64,000 nucleotides of DNA from a virus. The notes under the pieces are model-generated. The model saw nothing but the letters and a program-made list of their open reading frames with translations. It did no database searches and was not told the DNA's origin. Below are positions 21,001 through 26,565 of the stretch, piece after piece (positions within the stretch are counted from its first letter, which is position 1; each line of letters starts with the position of its first letter). Location of the stretch: IMG/VR virus record IMGVR_UViG_3300040960_001631, positions 1 through 64,000 of that record. One strand, 5' to 3'. The position numbers were made by a program, and so were the translations under genes.

Positions 21001-22608
21001 TAGAACTCTCATACCTTGTGCTAGTTCTACTCCATCAATAATATATCCTTGCGATCCTTGTATAGTACTAAACACATCAGTTGTAAAATTATCTAATAAG
21101 TCTACATCTTGTTTAGCAAATGTTCCGTAATTAAAAAGTTTCAATCCTGCATTAAATTCAATGATAGGACGTTTTGCTCTAAAATTATCATCTAAATTTT
21201 CTGCAATGTTATTATATTCGAAACTTTTTAAAACAACATCTTTATGGAACCATCTGTTATTTCTAGTCCAAGGGTTTTTATCTTGTGATGCTCTGTTTAT
21301 TATTAAATAATCTTTTTCTAAAGGATAGTTATTTGCTGTAGCAAACGGCGATACATCAAATTCTTCTGAATCAAACGGGACTCGAATATTATCTGTATAC
21401 GCAGACGGAATAACTAATTCTCTTTGTGAAATTAATTTAATATTTTCGCCAACGCCTTCTACATACCAATTTCCTTCGTTATATTTTTCAGGAACAACTG
21501 TACCTTGAAATCTAACAAGTAATCCGTTTGTAAAGTCTACACCGTTTGAACTTTGATAATATTTTTTTCCTAGTATATCTGTGTCAATATTTAAAAAGGT
21601 GTTTTCTTCAACGTCAAAGACTCGTATTTGGCCACTTGTGTTTACGTCATTTTGGCTAATATAAAATAGTCTATCAGGTGCATTAGCAGGTATTGTAAAT
21701 TCAATTGTTCCTTTTTCTACATAAACAACTGCAACTTCGTCGCCATCTTCATTAAATTTAGTAATACCATCATTGTATAATGTTGACACATTTTCATCTG
21801 CTTCAAATGTTACACTTCCGGCATCAGGCGTAATAATAAAATCACCAATGTCATATTCGTTGCCATACAAGTCGGCACCGTACAATCCATCTGATCTAAT
21901 TCCTTCTCTGCCTGCAACTAATAGAGCCAATCCTGGTATAAAAGTTCTACTTATAGAAAATGCTAAAGGGTGTCCTGGAGTATCAATTTCAAATCTATAT
22001 GTTTGACCTCTATAAAGTTTTAATTTTGGATTTCTAGTAAACCCATCATTAAATACATATGCAACATTATCGCCCTGGTCTTCTAAAGTAACTGTGTATG
22101 TACTTGTAATATCTCTCGATTGTCCCCTTACAGGAACACTCATAGGACCATTTGGCAGCCAATAGTAGTCTCTAAAATTTGTAAACGTATCCCAATTGAT
22201 ATGCGGAGTCCAACTATAAGTATCTACTGTATTAAGAGAATTATGATTATTTGTATCTGCACCAAAATATCTTAAAATGTTTATGTAGTCTTTGTAATCT
22301 TTTAAAAAATCTACATTTTCTAAATTATCACGTATAACTACTGATGGCTCTAGTTGATAGTTTTCTCTATCATTACTAATTTCTGGTATATAACTATCTG
22401 TAGACTTATAAGAACTAGTATACTTTCTACCTACATAGCCGTCTACTTTTTCGGCAGCGCCGTCTGATATTAACTGATCTAAAGTACCTTGTAGAAACTT
22501 TCTGTTAGCTTCTGTTCTAAAGAACTTAGGTAAAAAATCTATTGACTTTTTCTTTTTACTATTAGGCGTTGGTAAAGCACTTTCGTTTTGATTGTTATTA
22601 TAAGCCAT
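6073..22608 (-). CDS. Giant baseplate/tail structural protein (5511 aa)
   Basis: One uninterrupted frame of 16.5 kb starts in a TAATG overlap with the gp6 stop. The N-terminus has motifs SIDFLPKFFRTEANRKFLQG and WDTFTNFRDYYWLPNGP, which I associate with very large structural proteins of T4-like marine phages. The place after gp6 is that of T4 gp7, a baseplate wedge protein, but homology is not shown. Visible modules are: about five chitin-binding-like 'Y..GDVV.Y.G.YY.A' units near residues 1575, 1830, 2340, 2975 and 3040; FG-GAP/propeller-like repeats near 2270 and 3100-3350; 'NPGSGY..PP' units near 3770 and 4140; and a His-rich insert at about 4430-4740. It probably forms wedges or long appendages that touch the host envelope. 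Confidence 0.8.
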   Translation of the reverse strand: MAYNNNQNESALPTPNSKKKKSIDFLPKFFRTEANRKFLQGTLDQLISDGAAEKVDGYVGRKYTSSYKSTDSYIPEISNDRENYQLEPSVVIRDNLENVDFLKDYKDYINILRYFGADTNNHNSLNTVDTYSWTPHINWDTFTNFRDYYWLPNGPMSVPVRGQSRDITSTYTVTLEDQGDNVAYVFNDGFTRNPKLKLYRGQTYRFEIDTPGHPLAFSISRTFIPGLALLVAGREGIRSDGLYGADLYGNEYDIGDFIITPDAGSVTFEADENVSTLYNDGITKFNEDGDEVAVVYVEKGTIEFTIPANAPDRLFYISQNDVNTSGQIRVFDVEENTFLNIDTDILGKKYYQSSNGVDFTNGLLVRFQGTVVPEKYNEGNWYVEGVGENIKLISQRELVIPSAYTDNIRVPFDSEEFDVSPFATANNYPLEKDYLIINRASQDKNPWTRNNRWFHKDVVLKSFEYNNIAENLDDNFRAKRPIIEFNAGLKLFNYGTFAKQDVDLLDNFTTDVFSTIQGSQGYIIDGVELAQGMRVLFRADTDQLVSGKIYEVKFITIGTERIINLVETADSTPLDLENVFVKLGEVYSGKTFHYHENMWIAAQEKLAVNQPPLFDLCCPQGNEYSNTTIFESSTFSGTKIFSYKEGTGTVDNELGFALQYRNIENTGDILFEFNLLTDVFSYQNDEDLIEVPTSTSNLRKYSDRTTFKYVNGWNSTPSRFTQYVIRDIEVTDNLTNNFAVDVYNKPHLLEDLKIKVYVNNKLQLKNTDYNIVKTENKVLVSFVNDLTVGDYLKLKLHSSADKNQNGYYELPISLERNPLNEDINQFTLGEVYDHVDSMIEDLQSFTGTYPGTSNLRDLGNISQFGKRFVKHEAGLANAIYHLTNKKYNLIKAVEYSALEYNKTKKIFVDTASSLGFDGTPKAHVDKILKEINKDKADSQPFYFSDMLAYGDANRIEYNVIDKEINLFPLTTAFSMSTLSEKAITVYLNNKILVHGRDYNFNEDGFIEIIAAKENGDTIEIYEYNNTDGSFIAPTPSKLGLYPSWYPEVFIDDTGIDETSLTISGPFKIYGEVEVGQLKNSFGWTYPVYTSKNAAETADSNNGGNGASQAVWFKGLNTKFYLPETNANYSKDSNPEDYDEYPIGFAFIRGHDGSQIACYKDFRDSLIIEFEKRIFSNIKISYDDNEFDIFNFTGGDFRGYQNTLEKQNNLLLTDFTRWQANIAADYSSNSFYDRNNGFTFNYSESNNPDGKVLPGFWRGIYNQAFDTDRPHTNPWEMLGFRNKPTWWNDVYGPAPYTSNNLVLWEDLENGRIADPNNSRIDERFKRLNLRSFIPVDQTGKLLPPVNINYVKGFVQRYASKSYAFGDYSPIETAWRKSSDYPFALLKSMLLINPAETIAKGFDLSRFTKNLAGQNIYKDSGTFFRNKDIVFPNTYADNIRNTTCGLVNYIYNLLASDILTVYSDYQNEVTALETNLSFRLGGFSDKQKLNLILESKSPNQDKGSTGIFVPQENYNLVYNVSSPIDNFVYSGVVIEKTPAGFKVTGYNPKIPFFQYYKPLVGSTSYILSVGGISEQFSEWSEQTPYKKGQVVFHLNTYYRATQDFTSGGIFETDFLAKLPALPSIGGRTAEFYKNFNNNKVEKLPYGSILTSIQEVVDFLTGYGNYLTTQGFVFDDVTDETVNDWVSVTKEFMFWTTQGWANGTIISLSPAANKLFFKSNYSVVDDVFDSFYNTSIVSSNGQTLDRNFNSVVREDNSFGLEIKDTDFGLYGASLPIVQKEHVVVLSNTTIFNDVIYHPASGYRQQRIKVNGYRSEDWNGGLNIPGFLYDNAIVKDFENYKDYKIGDLIKFKEYYYVAKENIQGSTSVDYNQWYKLNEKPVPDLLTNFDYRINQFNDFYDTNTSSFDQSLHNLASRLIGFQKRDYLSNLIVDDVSQLKFYKGYIQEKGTKNSLSKLFAPLTASGEESLEYFEEWAVRSGIYGSSESIQQIELNLEEKKMISSPQPVEFVDNLPAEQFDNIFRVLPSDLLDRPQEYTSSVFPVLSQSKEYIKSSGYVSEDDIDFESYTIDDLALGNVNVFRLGGYLHLTNQENENWTVYQHIDTNLNATELTEANTLNDAGELIYELSMDKWLDNTLSIGDLIAVRGAQEFELNGFYKIVDINLNIAKIKVPIENDILGFLEQSFAVSKLREVRLDDTTNLNDIVNEKLYNEQKVWIDNYDNTNNWAVLKNNSVYSYLETYNNPSDWDSTIQNFTGVMTVTDDNNNLFVSASGDETGKIYVYRRSKENANLILQQVIDFTETKNSYQDSFENFGSSIDVSEDGEYLAIGIPNMSGIKTKFLGNFDPTVEYSKHDIVKFRESFWKANTTVNPEVGTQTFSTFDSYINLVSSDTSDSTSLQLLVAGKFGLPTNGIDHILVRAPLDMYLATKGRIDGASGDKVNLSWNQRSYAYPTLDNYLPFDDQIPEITKEFITQEHEIVEKIDAIVYIDTFVSLPEVGDTIESDTGSGEVFYVASYRDSAVLYLKNINGIFNVTDEIFVQSTGNFIGFYTQESTYSTSPDIGGFWYIETGFEYANNGRYLDIGRGLVYADVRPAENDDADRPFVYYNIQDTVGNIGEFVLEKNRVSYISNLSYDGDSGPELSNLWVVRVGKSFQDYLTSISAFDSQGSADNKTLQFTFFDSENTGINLESTGFDLDQMNGSQQIYDIWDGYIDFEFTEFDFLGNPYEPVVGDIIEDVQIPRDGSGGLALTSTSTSTAEVVFYKKQFNSVRVYLKVLSGSWNQLNNIGRFQVRRKANEDARGPGDVDRVMGTIDDPSNDIALGTNLVGDLLVFQKDTPFDVVSTPEIFDGEYYFYDETIEGGISIPASPPYNLNKNWTQVYNIPADQRGTSSGLDNEGAVVIYRRQPNAVYEFDYMLTSQYKFANRQFGDEVKIRKQGNTYVLLVGSKGDLDPTTRSDPGSIEIFVTGPETTDVFKKDYQATSYNEGDVVIYKDKYYRANKDTDDSSQLNILDPIVWTNISWRYGVDDNYRGEWDNSFPYEINSIVLKDNSFYVAKTNIATGTEFSDTYWEVTDNNFDYLGYLPNLTNNAFFNEDVFDPATNIIEFSENFDVSKNGEVLVVTVKLESTDSTSNKRLAIYRKENNKYKLYQTISAPISGYDLKDHDLDKFLKDGDGWIYTDSEGNIVTSETGSRTQNLDATPDLYIDRTNWAQSVVIKPDGRQIAVSVPSDDSRKYGQGAVLIYTQVNGEFELSQTIYSPADEVAENFGYQIAFTNENLAVTSLNGDQTIPTTFDNQSTTFDLEFTAFRNIKIDSGVIYVYENLNNSYTYSEKFRFDNATIEFGKRLLAKDNHVYVGMPFYNSNDSKGMFVDYRKPKTKLAWNLYKEIVNPVNLDLIEGAFVYNKTTNRIISYIDYIDPIQGKIAGPAEQEITFKTQTDPAFYNVGTASDREYDPNQTWFDEHVGQVWWNISTARFKYPYQGNIFEQKNNWSVLTEGASINVYEWIESDYLPSQWSNLADTEEGIKLGISGQSLYGDTKYSTKLIYDEVSQIFSTKYYYWVESKRTVPDIENRNLSIFEIVNLIERPRENGYRYISFLGADRIVLNNFENILSGDDLVLNIKYKSQATKDSNLHKEFKLIADGDANSKLDVDIERKWFDSLIGFDTNNRPVPDIKLPETQKYGILNMPRQSMFVNRIEALKQTIERINIIFKDLLIVDDYNTARLFETDLAPTLISSKYDLSVDTVEELQYVSTNNLSPAKLIPIISNGELVRVEIESPGRGYKTVPTININGSGVDAEIKLQINNLGSVISAEVTNTGKNYTNQTTISVRRFGVLVNADSTAKNLWSIYGYNEIDKTWFRTSTQGYDVPKYWNYIDWYAPGYNQFTKINYEIDESYELQELEPEFNSIIKIKSIGSSGWLLLKRIGTTDNEDYTVDYETIGRENGTIQFTSNLYNIQQSTVGYDNRSFDSTLYDTNPAKELRIIFEALRDDIFINELAVEYNQLFLSSLRYVVAEQPLLDWAFKTSFIKINHKLGELDQPATFKKDNLEYFENYVKEVKPYKTNIREFVASYDKTDPTNSVVTDFDAAPFYNTTTQQIETIKTTVFDGALLQVDNILQEYPRKYFADNLGAELSEIKIKNPGSGYIFPPKVIIEDSSNSGATAEAFIGYGKVTAIKVRNPGGRFINPPKITLEGAQTEDGTPATAFAILGKSLVRTPSIKVKFDRVSGEYFIEDLAVSETFTASGVDTIFDLKWPIDVRKNKVKVFVDDQEMLKSTYQVSNREIIDQYTKNKGRLTFNNAPTGNSVIRIEYYKPLEFLEAADRIKFAYNPTDNMFGKELNQLMTGIDYGGVEVKSFDFGGSSGWDSQPWFTDAWDVYENTFEDEVFVSDGSTIAVELRAPLEEGIVYNLYKNGVRIDATDFVAGTPEIPGTDEIPGNPADAEYNNGAISNVTGNGSDFFKRELTVNGVRIMGAGTVGGQTAVPDAWLEKVARMFELFLDPNGAGINESYQRALIKTLSGDAGTYHAGLPTLQRVARGAGADYSPNFLTDQGVIDWNLTNLFDTHVQNDMVWYLNSTGDGYGDGDTDAQEVIEHVFHTLHMHGLPADDIKLYQFLAADWQSGDLYAAMEEAYDAGKWDPSGYQANPDDWKTIADAFEVAAKEYLYLLNFAMFEYTELWDGGSLAPEWSDDMRTQAGILANNPLGYAFHNTYIAPVISKPSLATIRSIFQDGNTPAQDNPALAGVSGYVVDELVGGTDAVAAIPAVPGSSATNVNAITNSITGDGTTTIIETSNLGINLNDGDIFIVRKITSDGSITPDLASYDTALEGGDLAYTTAAGINAEEIITDGDLFVSTSRAKTEELVPGSMFDTLDIKVYTKESGNQGLIICNNIETDITGTFTYNFGLLPGSKDSILVKYDGNVLSKDQYTIDWPNKQLSLEVESNKQLSIILQEQSTSTSVMYSDEITVEETEQYDFVIDYTWDDSLSLSVTVNGELQNITVFDYSTEVAGDNRTAFRLENAATQGQIINYTIFSNNETVDFSQVLTDEFTANGITQTYALSSAPFYSLPTEHNIIVRVDQNILNSGYSRNFTIPESNQREYQLELFQQPAGSLSAEGLKVFLNGEEIFTPEQWRLDIANSSVILGDEYGLPGDNIEIYNISESEYSISGNEVILKDLPGVNSKVYVYQFSNHNLKDIEKIQYDVVKRETLINDEETNTYNRLTAGEILLRKPALDAQYVWITKNSELLIPSVDYYVTDNRTKIQLVEVPAANDVIEVIHFAAEISQDGFSYRQFKDILNRTHFKRLDASTAKLAQPLNYYDLRIEVDNGIDLPVPDKGKNMPGIIFINGERIEYFVKEDNTLRQIRRGTLGTGVPTVHNLGTKVYNQNIEKTVPYKDQNLVANITADGIVNTFNIGYNIESINEIEVFAEGKRLRKNSISVFDPTIDIDSPNGDITIEAEFSVDVDNNSITLLNIPTENSRITIIKKQGQSWTKEEETLGDAQNSIARFLRAGTYEHPE
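8390..9300 (-). other. Inserted His-rich domain inside the giant protein
   Basis: This stretch encodes residues ~4430-4740 of the 5511-aa protein. It is visibly richer in G+C than the flanking AT-rich repeats and is alpha-helical in composition, while the rest is beta-type. It contains a histidine cluster (EHVFHTLHMHG) near residue 4590, then many Trp/Tyr/Asp residues, and no beta-repeat motifs. Pro/Gly-rich linkers (EIPGTDEIPG before, AIPAVPG after) flank it, as expected for a domain dropped into a surface loop. From memory it resembles a domain of unknown function in large exported proteins of marine bacteria. That resemblance is weak and unchecked. Metal binding is only a guess from the histidines. 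Confidence 0.55.
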
Positions 22609-25600
22609 TAGTAACTGTTGCCTCCGCTAGAATTTGTATCTCGACTTTGTACTCCGTAATTAGATTCTGAAGCACTTGTGATAGTATTGCCCGATGCTTG
22701 AAGTTGTGTTGCAGTAAGTTCTTCTATGATTTCAACATCAAAAACGTTTGCTCCGCTTATAAAAATTTCATCAGGTTCGGATCTTATTTCAAACAAACTA
22801 CCAAAACTTTGACTTCCTTGTCTTGGTACAATGACAATACTTACTAATTTAGGTGTTAATTGGTTCATAATATATGCTGCTAATTCTTGAAAATAAAATG
22901 TTTCACCAAAGTCCCAATTTTCAATTGCAAAAAATCTATCTATTGCACTTATAACATCTGCTTTTAATTCATTATCATTAACAACTACATCTTTATTTCT
23001 TACAATTTTAAATATTACTTGTAAATCTTCTTTTGCTTTTTCACCAAAAAGAACTTTATACTTCACAGGATGATAAATTACTTCATCACTAATGGATTTA
23101 ATTTTTGCAATTTCAGAACCAAAGTTTCTATATAATTCATCATTGCTTTGAGGTAATGGCAATTTACTAATTGTTCCGTTTAGATATTTTCTAATATTAG
23201 TATCGTAAGTTTTTGTCAACAAATAGGTATCAATTATATTGCTAACAGCAGGGTCAATTCTGTAATTGCTATCAGCAACATGAGTATATTCAAAACGTAG
23301 ATTATCTCTGCCAATATATGCTTTATAAGTATCTATAATAGTAAGATTATTTAATGCAGCATTTAATTGTTTAAAAACTTTTTCCTCATACAAGTAGAAA
23401 ATTTGATTTTCGTTTTCGTATTGACTATAAGCGCCAATTGCTGCTTCATTAGTTTTGATTAAAATAGTATTATTAGCATTATCAAAATATCTATATTCTT
23501 CTACACCATCTGCTGTTGTATACTTTCTTAAAAATATTAATTTTGTTTGTTCGTCCGTAGTAGGTTCTACTATTTCATTAAATAAGTCAGGATTATCAAT
23601 TACATTATCGTCGTCAAGATCGTGAAATTCTACTTGAATTTTTCTTGTATCAACATAGCCTTCTTTATCTCTATAAGCATCACTTATATTCCAATCAAAG
23701 TTCTTAGTGAAAGGAATATTAGTTCCAGGCTTAGAATTAATATTTAGAATTTTAACTAAATCTCTAACAATTTTTCCTGTTTTAGGATCATATATTTTAT
23801 CTGCACTGTCAAAAAAGAATCTAACTTCGTCTGCACTTTCAAAAACATATCGTAAATTTCTAGTTGTGAGTGTGTATTTTTCTCCGTTAGTTTTAAAATA
23901 CATAAGCCAACTTGAATCTAAATTTTGTGCTGTTATATCTCCTGCTTTACCTAAAGAAAAGTCATTTATTGTATTAATGTTTTCAGCAAGTACTAATTTC
24001 CATTCAGAATTATTTCTGTCATATCTCAACGCAAAGTCTTTGTATGCAAACGCTTGGTCAATGATTTGAATTTTAAGATCATTAGAAAAAAATGTGCTCA
24101 GTAATGGAACAATTTGTGATAGCAAACTTCCGGTAGGAATAGCATCACTAAGTGTAATTCCGCCTGTATTATTTTCAGAATCTATTGTTGTTCCGTCATC
24201 TACAACATTAGTCACTTTTGTCCATCTATATGTTGAACTCCCTGGATGATCTGCTGCGCCTGCCATTAATGTACCATCTTCCATAAAATGATAGCCTTCT
24301 GGTGCAGTAAATTTTAAAAGCGAACCTATTTTTATTGTTTTTAAATTATTTGCTGTAAATGTGCCAACTGGAAATTTATTTCCATCAATATCTTCTAATG
24401 TTCCGATATTTCTATTAGTACTCTGACTAAAACTATTCCAGTAAGAATTTAGATCTGATACTAATAAATTAGAAAATTCACTTGTATAAAAGTTTTTTAA
24501 ATTACTAGATCTTACTATACCTTGTAAAGTATTAACAATAACTCCTTCTATGTCACTTTGAGTAGTAAAAGTAAAGTCTTGTTTTGTTAAAAAAATGTCT
24601 TTATATAATACTCCATCATCGGCATACAATTTTGTTGTACTATATTTTCCGCTTGGATCTTTGATATCTAAGTATCTACTAATACCACTAGAAATTCTAT
24701 TAACACTTTTTGTTTTGATTATCTCTTGGCTTATTGCTAGCGGACCTACATTATAATCCTCGCCAGTTATAAGTCTATTCTGAGTATAATAAGTAGTTGG
24801 AGCATTTAATTTTATATCTGCGTTAGTTTCTGCACCAGTACCATTTGTAATAGTATATTGTAACCTTAAACCTAAAGTAAGTGTTTCCTGTGAACCAGAA
24901 CGGCTTTGATAAGGAATACTAATATTCACATTACCTATAGATCCTGGTGCTATGGCTAGTGATTTATTAATACTAGTACGATAATAAACTTTAAAGTTAC
25001 CGCTTGGTAAATTGCCAAATACGCCGTCACTAAAAACTAAGTTTATTCTATCTCCAATTCTACTTTCTACTGAAAATATATTTCTTACTTGATTAAACAA
25101 ACTATTATAGATAATATTATTACCTTCTGTTGAACTTAGTTTAGTCCACGCATTTGTTTCAAACCCATTTGAATCAATATTATAGAGCCAAACGTCAGTC
25201 TCATTTATATTAGATGCATCAATAGCAACTACTTGGTTAGGAACAGGATTTTTTACATTAAATGTTCCAGTTTGTAGTGCACCTTGTCTAATGTGCATAA
25301 AGAAACCTGTGTTCGAACTGCCTGGCCCTTGTCCGTCATCTCTAAACAAAAATGCAGGACTTGTTCCTGGAAGTGGTGTTTCTTCTTTTATTGTTGTATT
25401 TTCTATATCAGTGCTTACTATTTCAAATCTTACACTATCGCCTTCAATTGTTTTTGTAAATGGAAAAATTGGTGTGTCGGTATTAATAGCATTAAATCTA
25501 TATTTTTGGGTTTGTATGCCTTCAATGTTAGCACTTTTTAAAGGATTGCCAATAGAATTATTTACAGGCAATGCTGCATTTAAAATCTTTGTAAATTGTT

Positions 25601-26060
25601 CAAAGTAATTATTATTTGACGTATCGTTCCACTTTACAACATTATTTGATAAATTTATACCAGAGCTGTCAAACAATGCTTCTGTAGTTTTTACAGAGGT
25701 AACCTTTAACAAACCATTAGCTGCTTGATTCCTACGAGGATTGTAAGAAAGCATTTTTGCAAGTCTTAGTATACTTTCTCTGCGTTCTGCTGTTTCAAGA
25801 AAATTTTCTCTAGCGTTTAAATCGATACGGAATGATAAGTTTTGCCCAAGGAAAGCAATCATGTCAATAAGTGCAAGGTATTCTGAAGATTCAATGTAAT
25901 CGTTAAAATCTTCTGGATAATTTTGACGCAAGTAGTTAATCATCGCACGGCGAAGATTATCAAAATCATAACTTTGGAAATCTGCATTCCTAAAGCTTTG
26001 GTAAATTCTTTTCCAATCCTCAGCTACAAGTAGCCTAGACTGCCTATCACTTGAAGACAT
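22608..26060 (-). CDS. gp6: Baseplate wedge protein gp6
   Basis: The N-terminal ~110 residues carry the gp6 signature: IYQSFRNADFQSYDFDNLRR, YPEDFNDYIESSEYLALIDM, and NARENFLETAERRESILRLA. The 1150-aa length is well above the 660 aa of T4 gp6 but normal for marine T4-like phages. The C-terminal part (near ELAAYIMNQLTPKLVSIVIV) keeps the baseplate-J-type fold region that joins wedges around the hub. The start ATG at 26060 has an AGGA ribosome site and a late promoter 21 bp away. It lies between gp25 and the giant protein, matching the T4 25-6-7 order. Confidence 0.9.
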   Translation of the reverse strand: MSSSDRQSRLLVAEDWKRIYQSFRNADFQSYDFDNLRRAMINYLRQNYPEDFNDYIESSEYLALIDMIAFLGQNLSFRIDLNARENFLETAERRESILRLAKMLSYNPRRNQAANGLLKVTSVKTTEALFDSSGINLSNNVVKWNDTSNNNYFEQFTKILNAALPVNNSIGNPLKSANIEGIQTQKYRFNAINTDTPIFPFTKTIEGDSVRFEIVSTDIENTTIKEETPLPGTSPAFLFRDDGQGPGSSNTGFFMHIRQGALQTGTFNVKNPVPNQVVAIDASNINETDVWLYNIDSNGFETNAWTKLSSTEGNNIIYNSLFNQVRNIFSVESRIGDRINLVFSDGVFGNLPSGNFKVYYRTSINKSLAIAPGSIGNVNISIPYQSRSGSQETLTLGLRLQYTITNGTGAETNADIKLNAPTTYYTQNRLITGEDYNVGPLAISQEIIKTKSVNRISSGISRYLDIKDPSGKYSTTKLYADDGVLYKDIFLTKQDFTFTTQSDIEGVIVNTLQGIVRSSNLKNFYTSEFSNLLVSDLNSYWNSFSQSTNRNIGTLEDIDGNKFPVGTFTANNLKTIKIGSLLKFTAPEGYHFMEDGTLMAGAADHPGSSTYRWTKVTNVVDDGTTIDSENNTGGITLSDAIPTGSLLSQIVPLLSTFFSNDLKIQIIDQAFAYKDFALRYDRNNSEWKLVLAENINTINDFSLGKAGDITAQNLDSSWLMYFKTNGEKYTLTTRNLRYVFESADEVRFFFDSADKIYDPKTGKIVRDLVKILNINSKPGTNIPFTKNFDWNISDAYRDKEGYVDTRKIQVEFHDLDDDNVIDNPDLFNEIVEPTTDEQTKLIFLRKYTTADGVEEYRYFDNANNTILIKTNEAAIGAYSQYENENQIFYLYEEKVFKQLNAALNNLTIIDTYKAYIGRDNLRFEYTHVADSNYRIDPAVSNIIDTYLLTKTYDTNIRKYLNGTISKLPLPQSNDELYRNFGSEIAKIKSISDEVIYHPVKYKVLFGEKAKEDLQVIFKIVRNKDVVVNDNELKADVISAIDRFFAIENWDFGETFYFQELAAYIMNQLTPKLVSIVIVPRQGSQSFGSLFEIRSEPDEIFISGANVFDVEIIEELTATQLQASGNTITSASESNYGVQSRDTNSSGGNSY

Positions 26061-26080
26061 ATCTTAATTCCTTATTATAG

Positions 26081-26090
26081 AGTATTTATA
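26081..26090 (-). promoter_or_regulatory. Late promoter (TATAAATACT)
   Basis: An exact TATAAATA followed by CT lies on the minus strand in the 50-bp gap between gp25 and gp6. It should drive gp6 and the giant gene separately from the upstream hub genes. Confidence 0.65.
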
Positions 26091-26110
26091 TGAATTAATA
26101 ATGTGCGTGT

Positions 26111-26554
26111 TTAATTTCTTAAACTTAGCCCAACTGTCTGGTCGAATGTAAAACGCATTTCTTCACTGATAGCATAGTCAAGAAATGTAACTGTTGCTGT
26201 AATTTGAATGCCATTATCGTAAGTATCTACGATAACATTTTCTGCTTGTACACGAGGATCATAATTTATGATAAAAGTTACATTTTCAATAATAGCTTTT
26301 TGCAAAGCAGGAGTAAACGGTTCAAACAATATATCCCATATAATACAACCAAAAGAAGGATCACCTAGTTTTTCACCTTGTCTAATATGAAAATGATTTA
26401 CAATATCTTGTTTAATTAATTCATGATCGTAAAGATTAAAACCTTTATTAGAATCGCCAGAATAAAACCCTCTGTAGGATTTTGAAGGTTTAGGTTGTAT
26501 ATTAGTACTTGGAACTTGTACTCTTTTATATAGATTTTGTTCTAATTCACTCAT
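26111..26554 (-). CDS. gp25: Baseplate wedge subunit gp25 (lysozyme-like fold)
   Basis: The 147-aa protein has the gp25 family pattern: a Tyr/Arg-rich N-terminus that anchors to the sheath, then LIKQDIVNHFHIRQGEKLGD, FGCIIWDILFEPFTP, and a C-terminal beta segment ending in TVGLSLRN. T4 gp25 sits at the wedge core, where it starts sheath assembly. Despite the family name it is not a working lysozyme. It is followed directly by gp6 and preceded by the hub gene, the usual order. A TAAATAC string lies only 7 bp upstream of the ATG and is too close to be a safe promoter call. Confidence 0.9.
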   Translation of the reverse strand: MSELEQNLYKRVQVPSTNIQPKPSKSYRGFYSGDSNKGFNLYDHELIKQDIVNHFHIRQGEKLGDPSFGCIIWDILFEPFTPALQKAIIENVTFIINYDPRVQAENVIVDTYDNGIQITATVTFLDYAISEEMRFTFDQTVGLSLRN

Positions 26555-26565
26555 ATTGTATTTAC

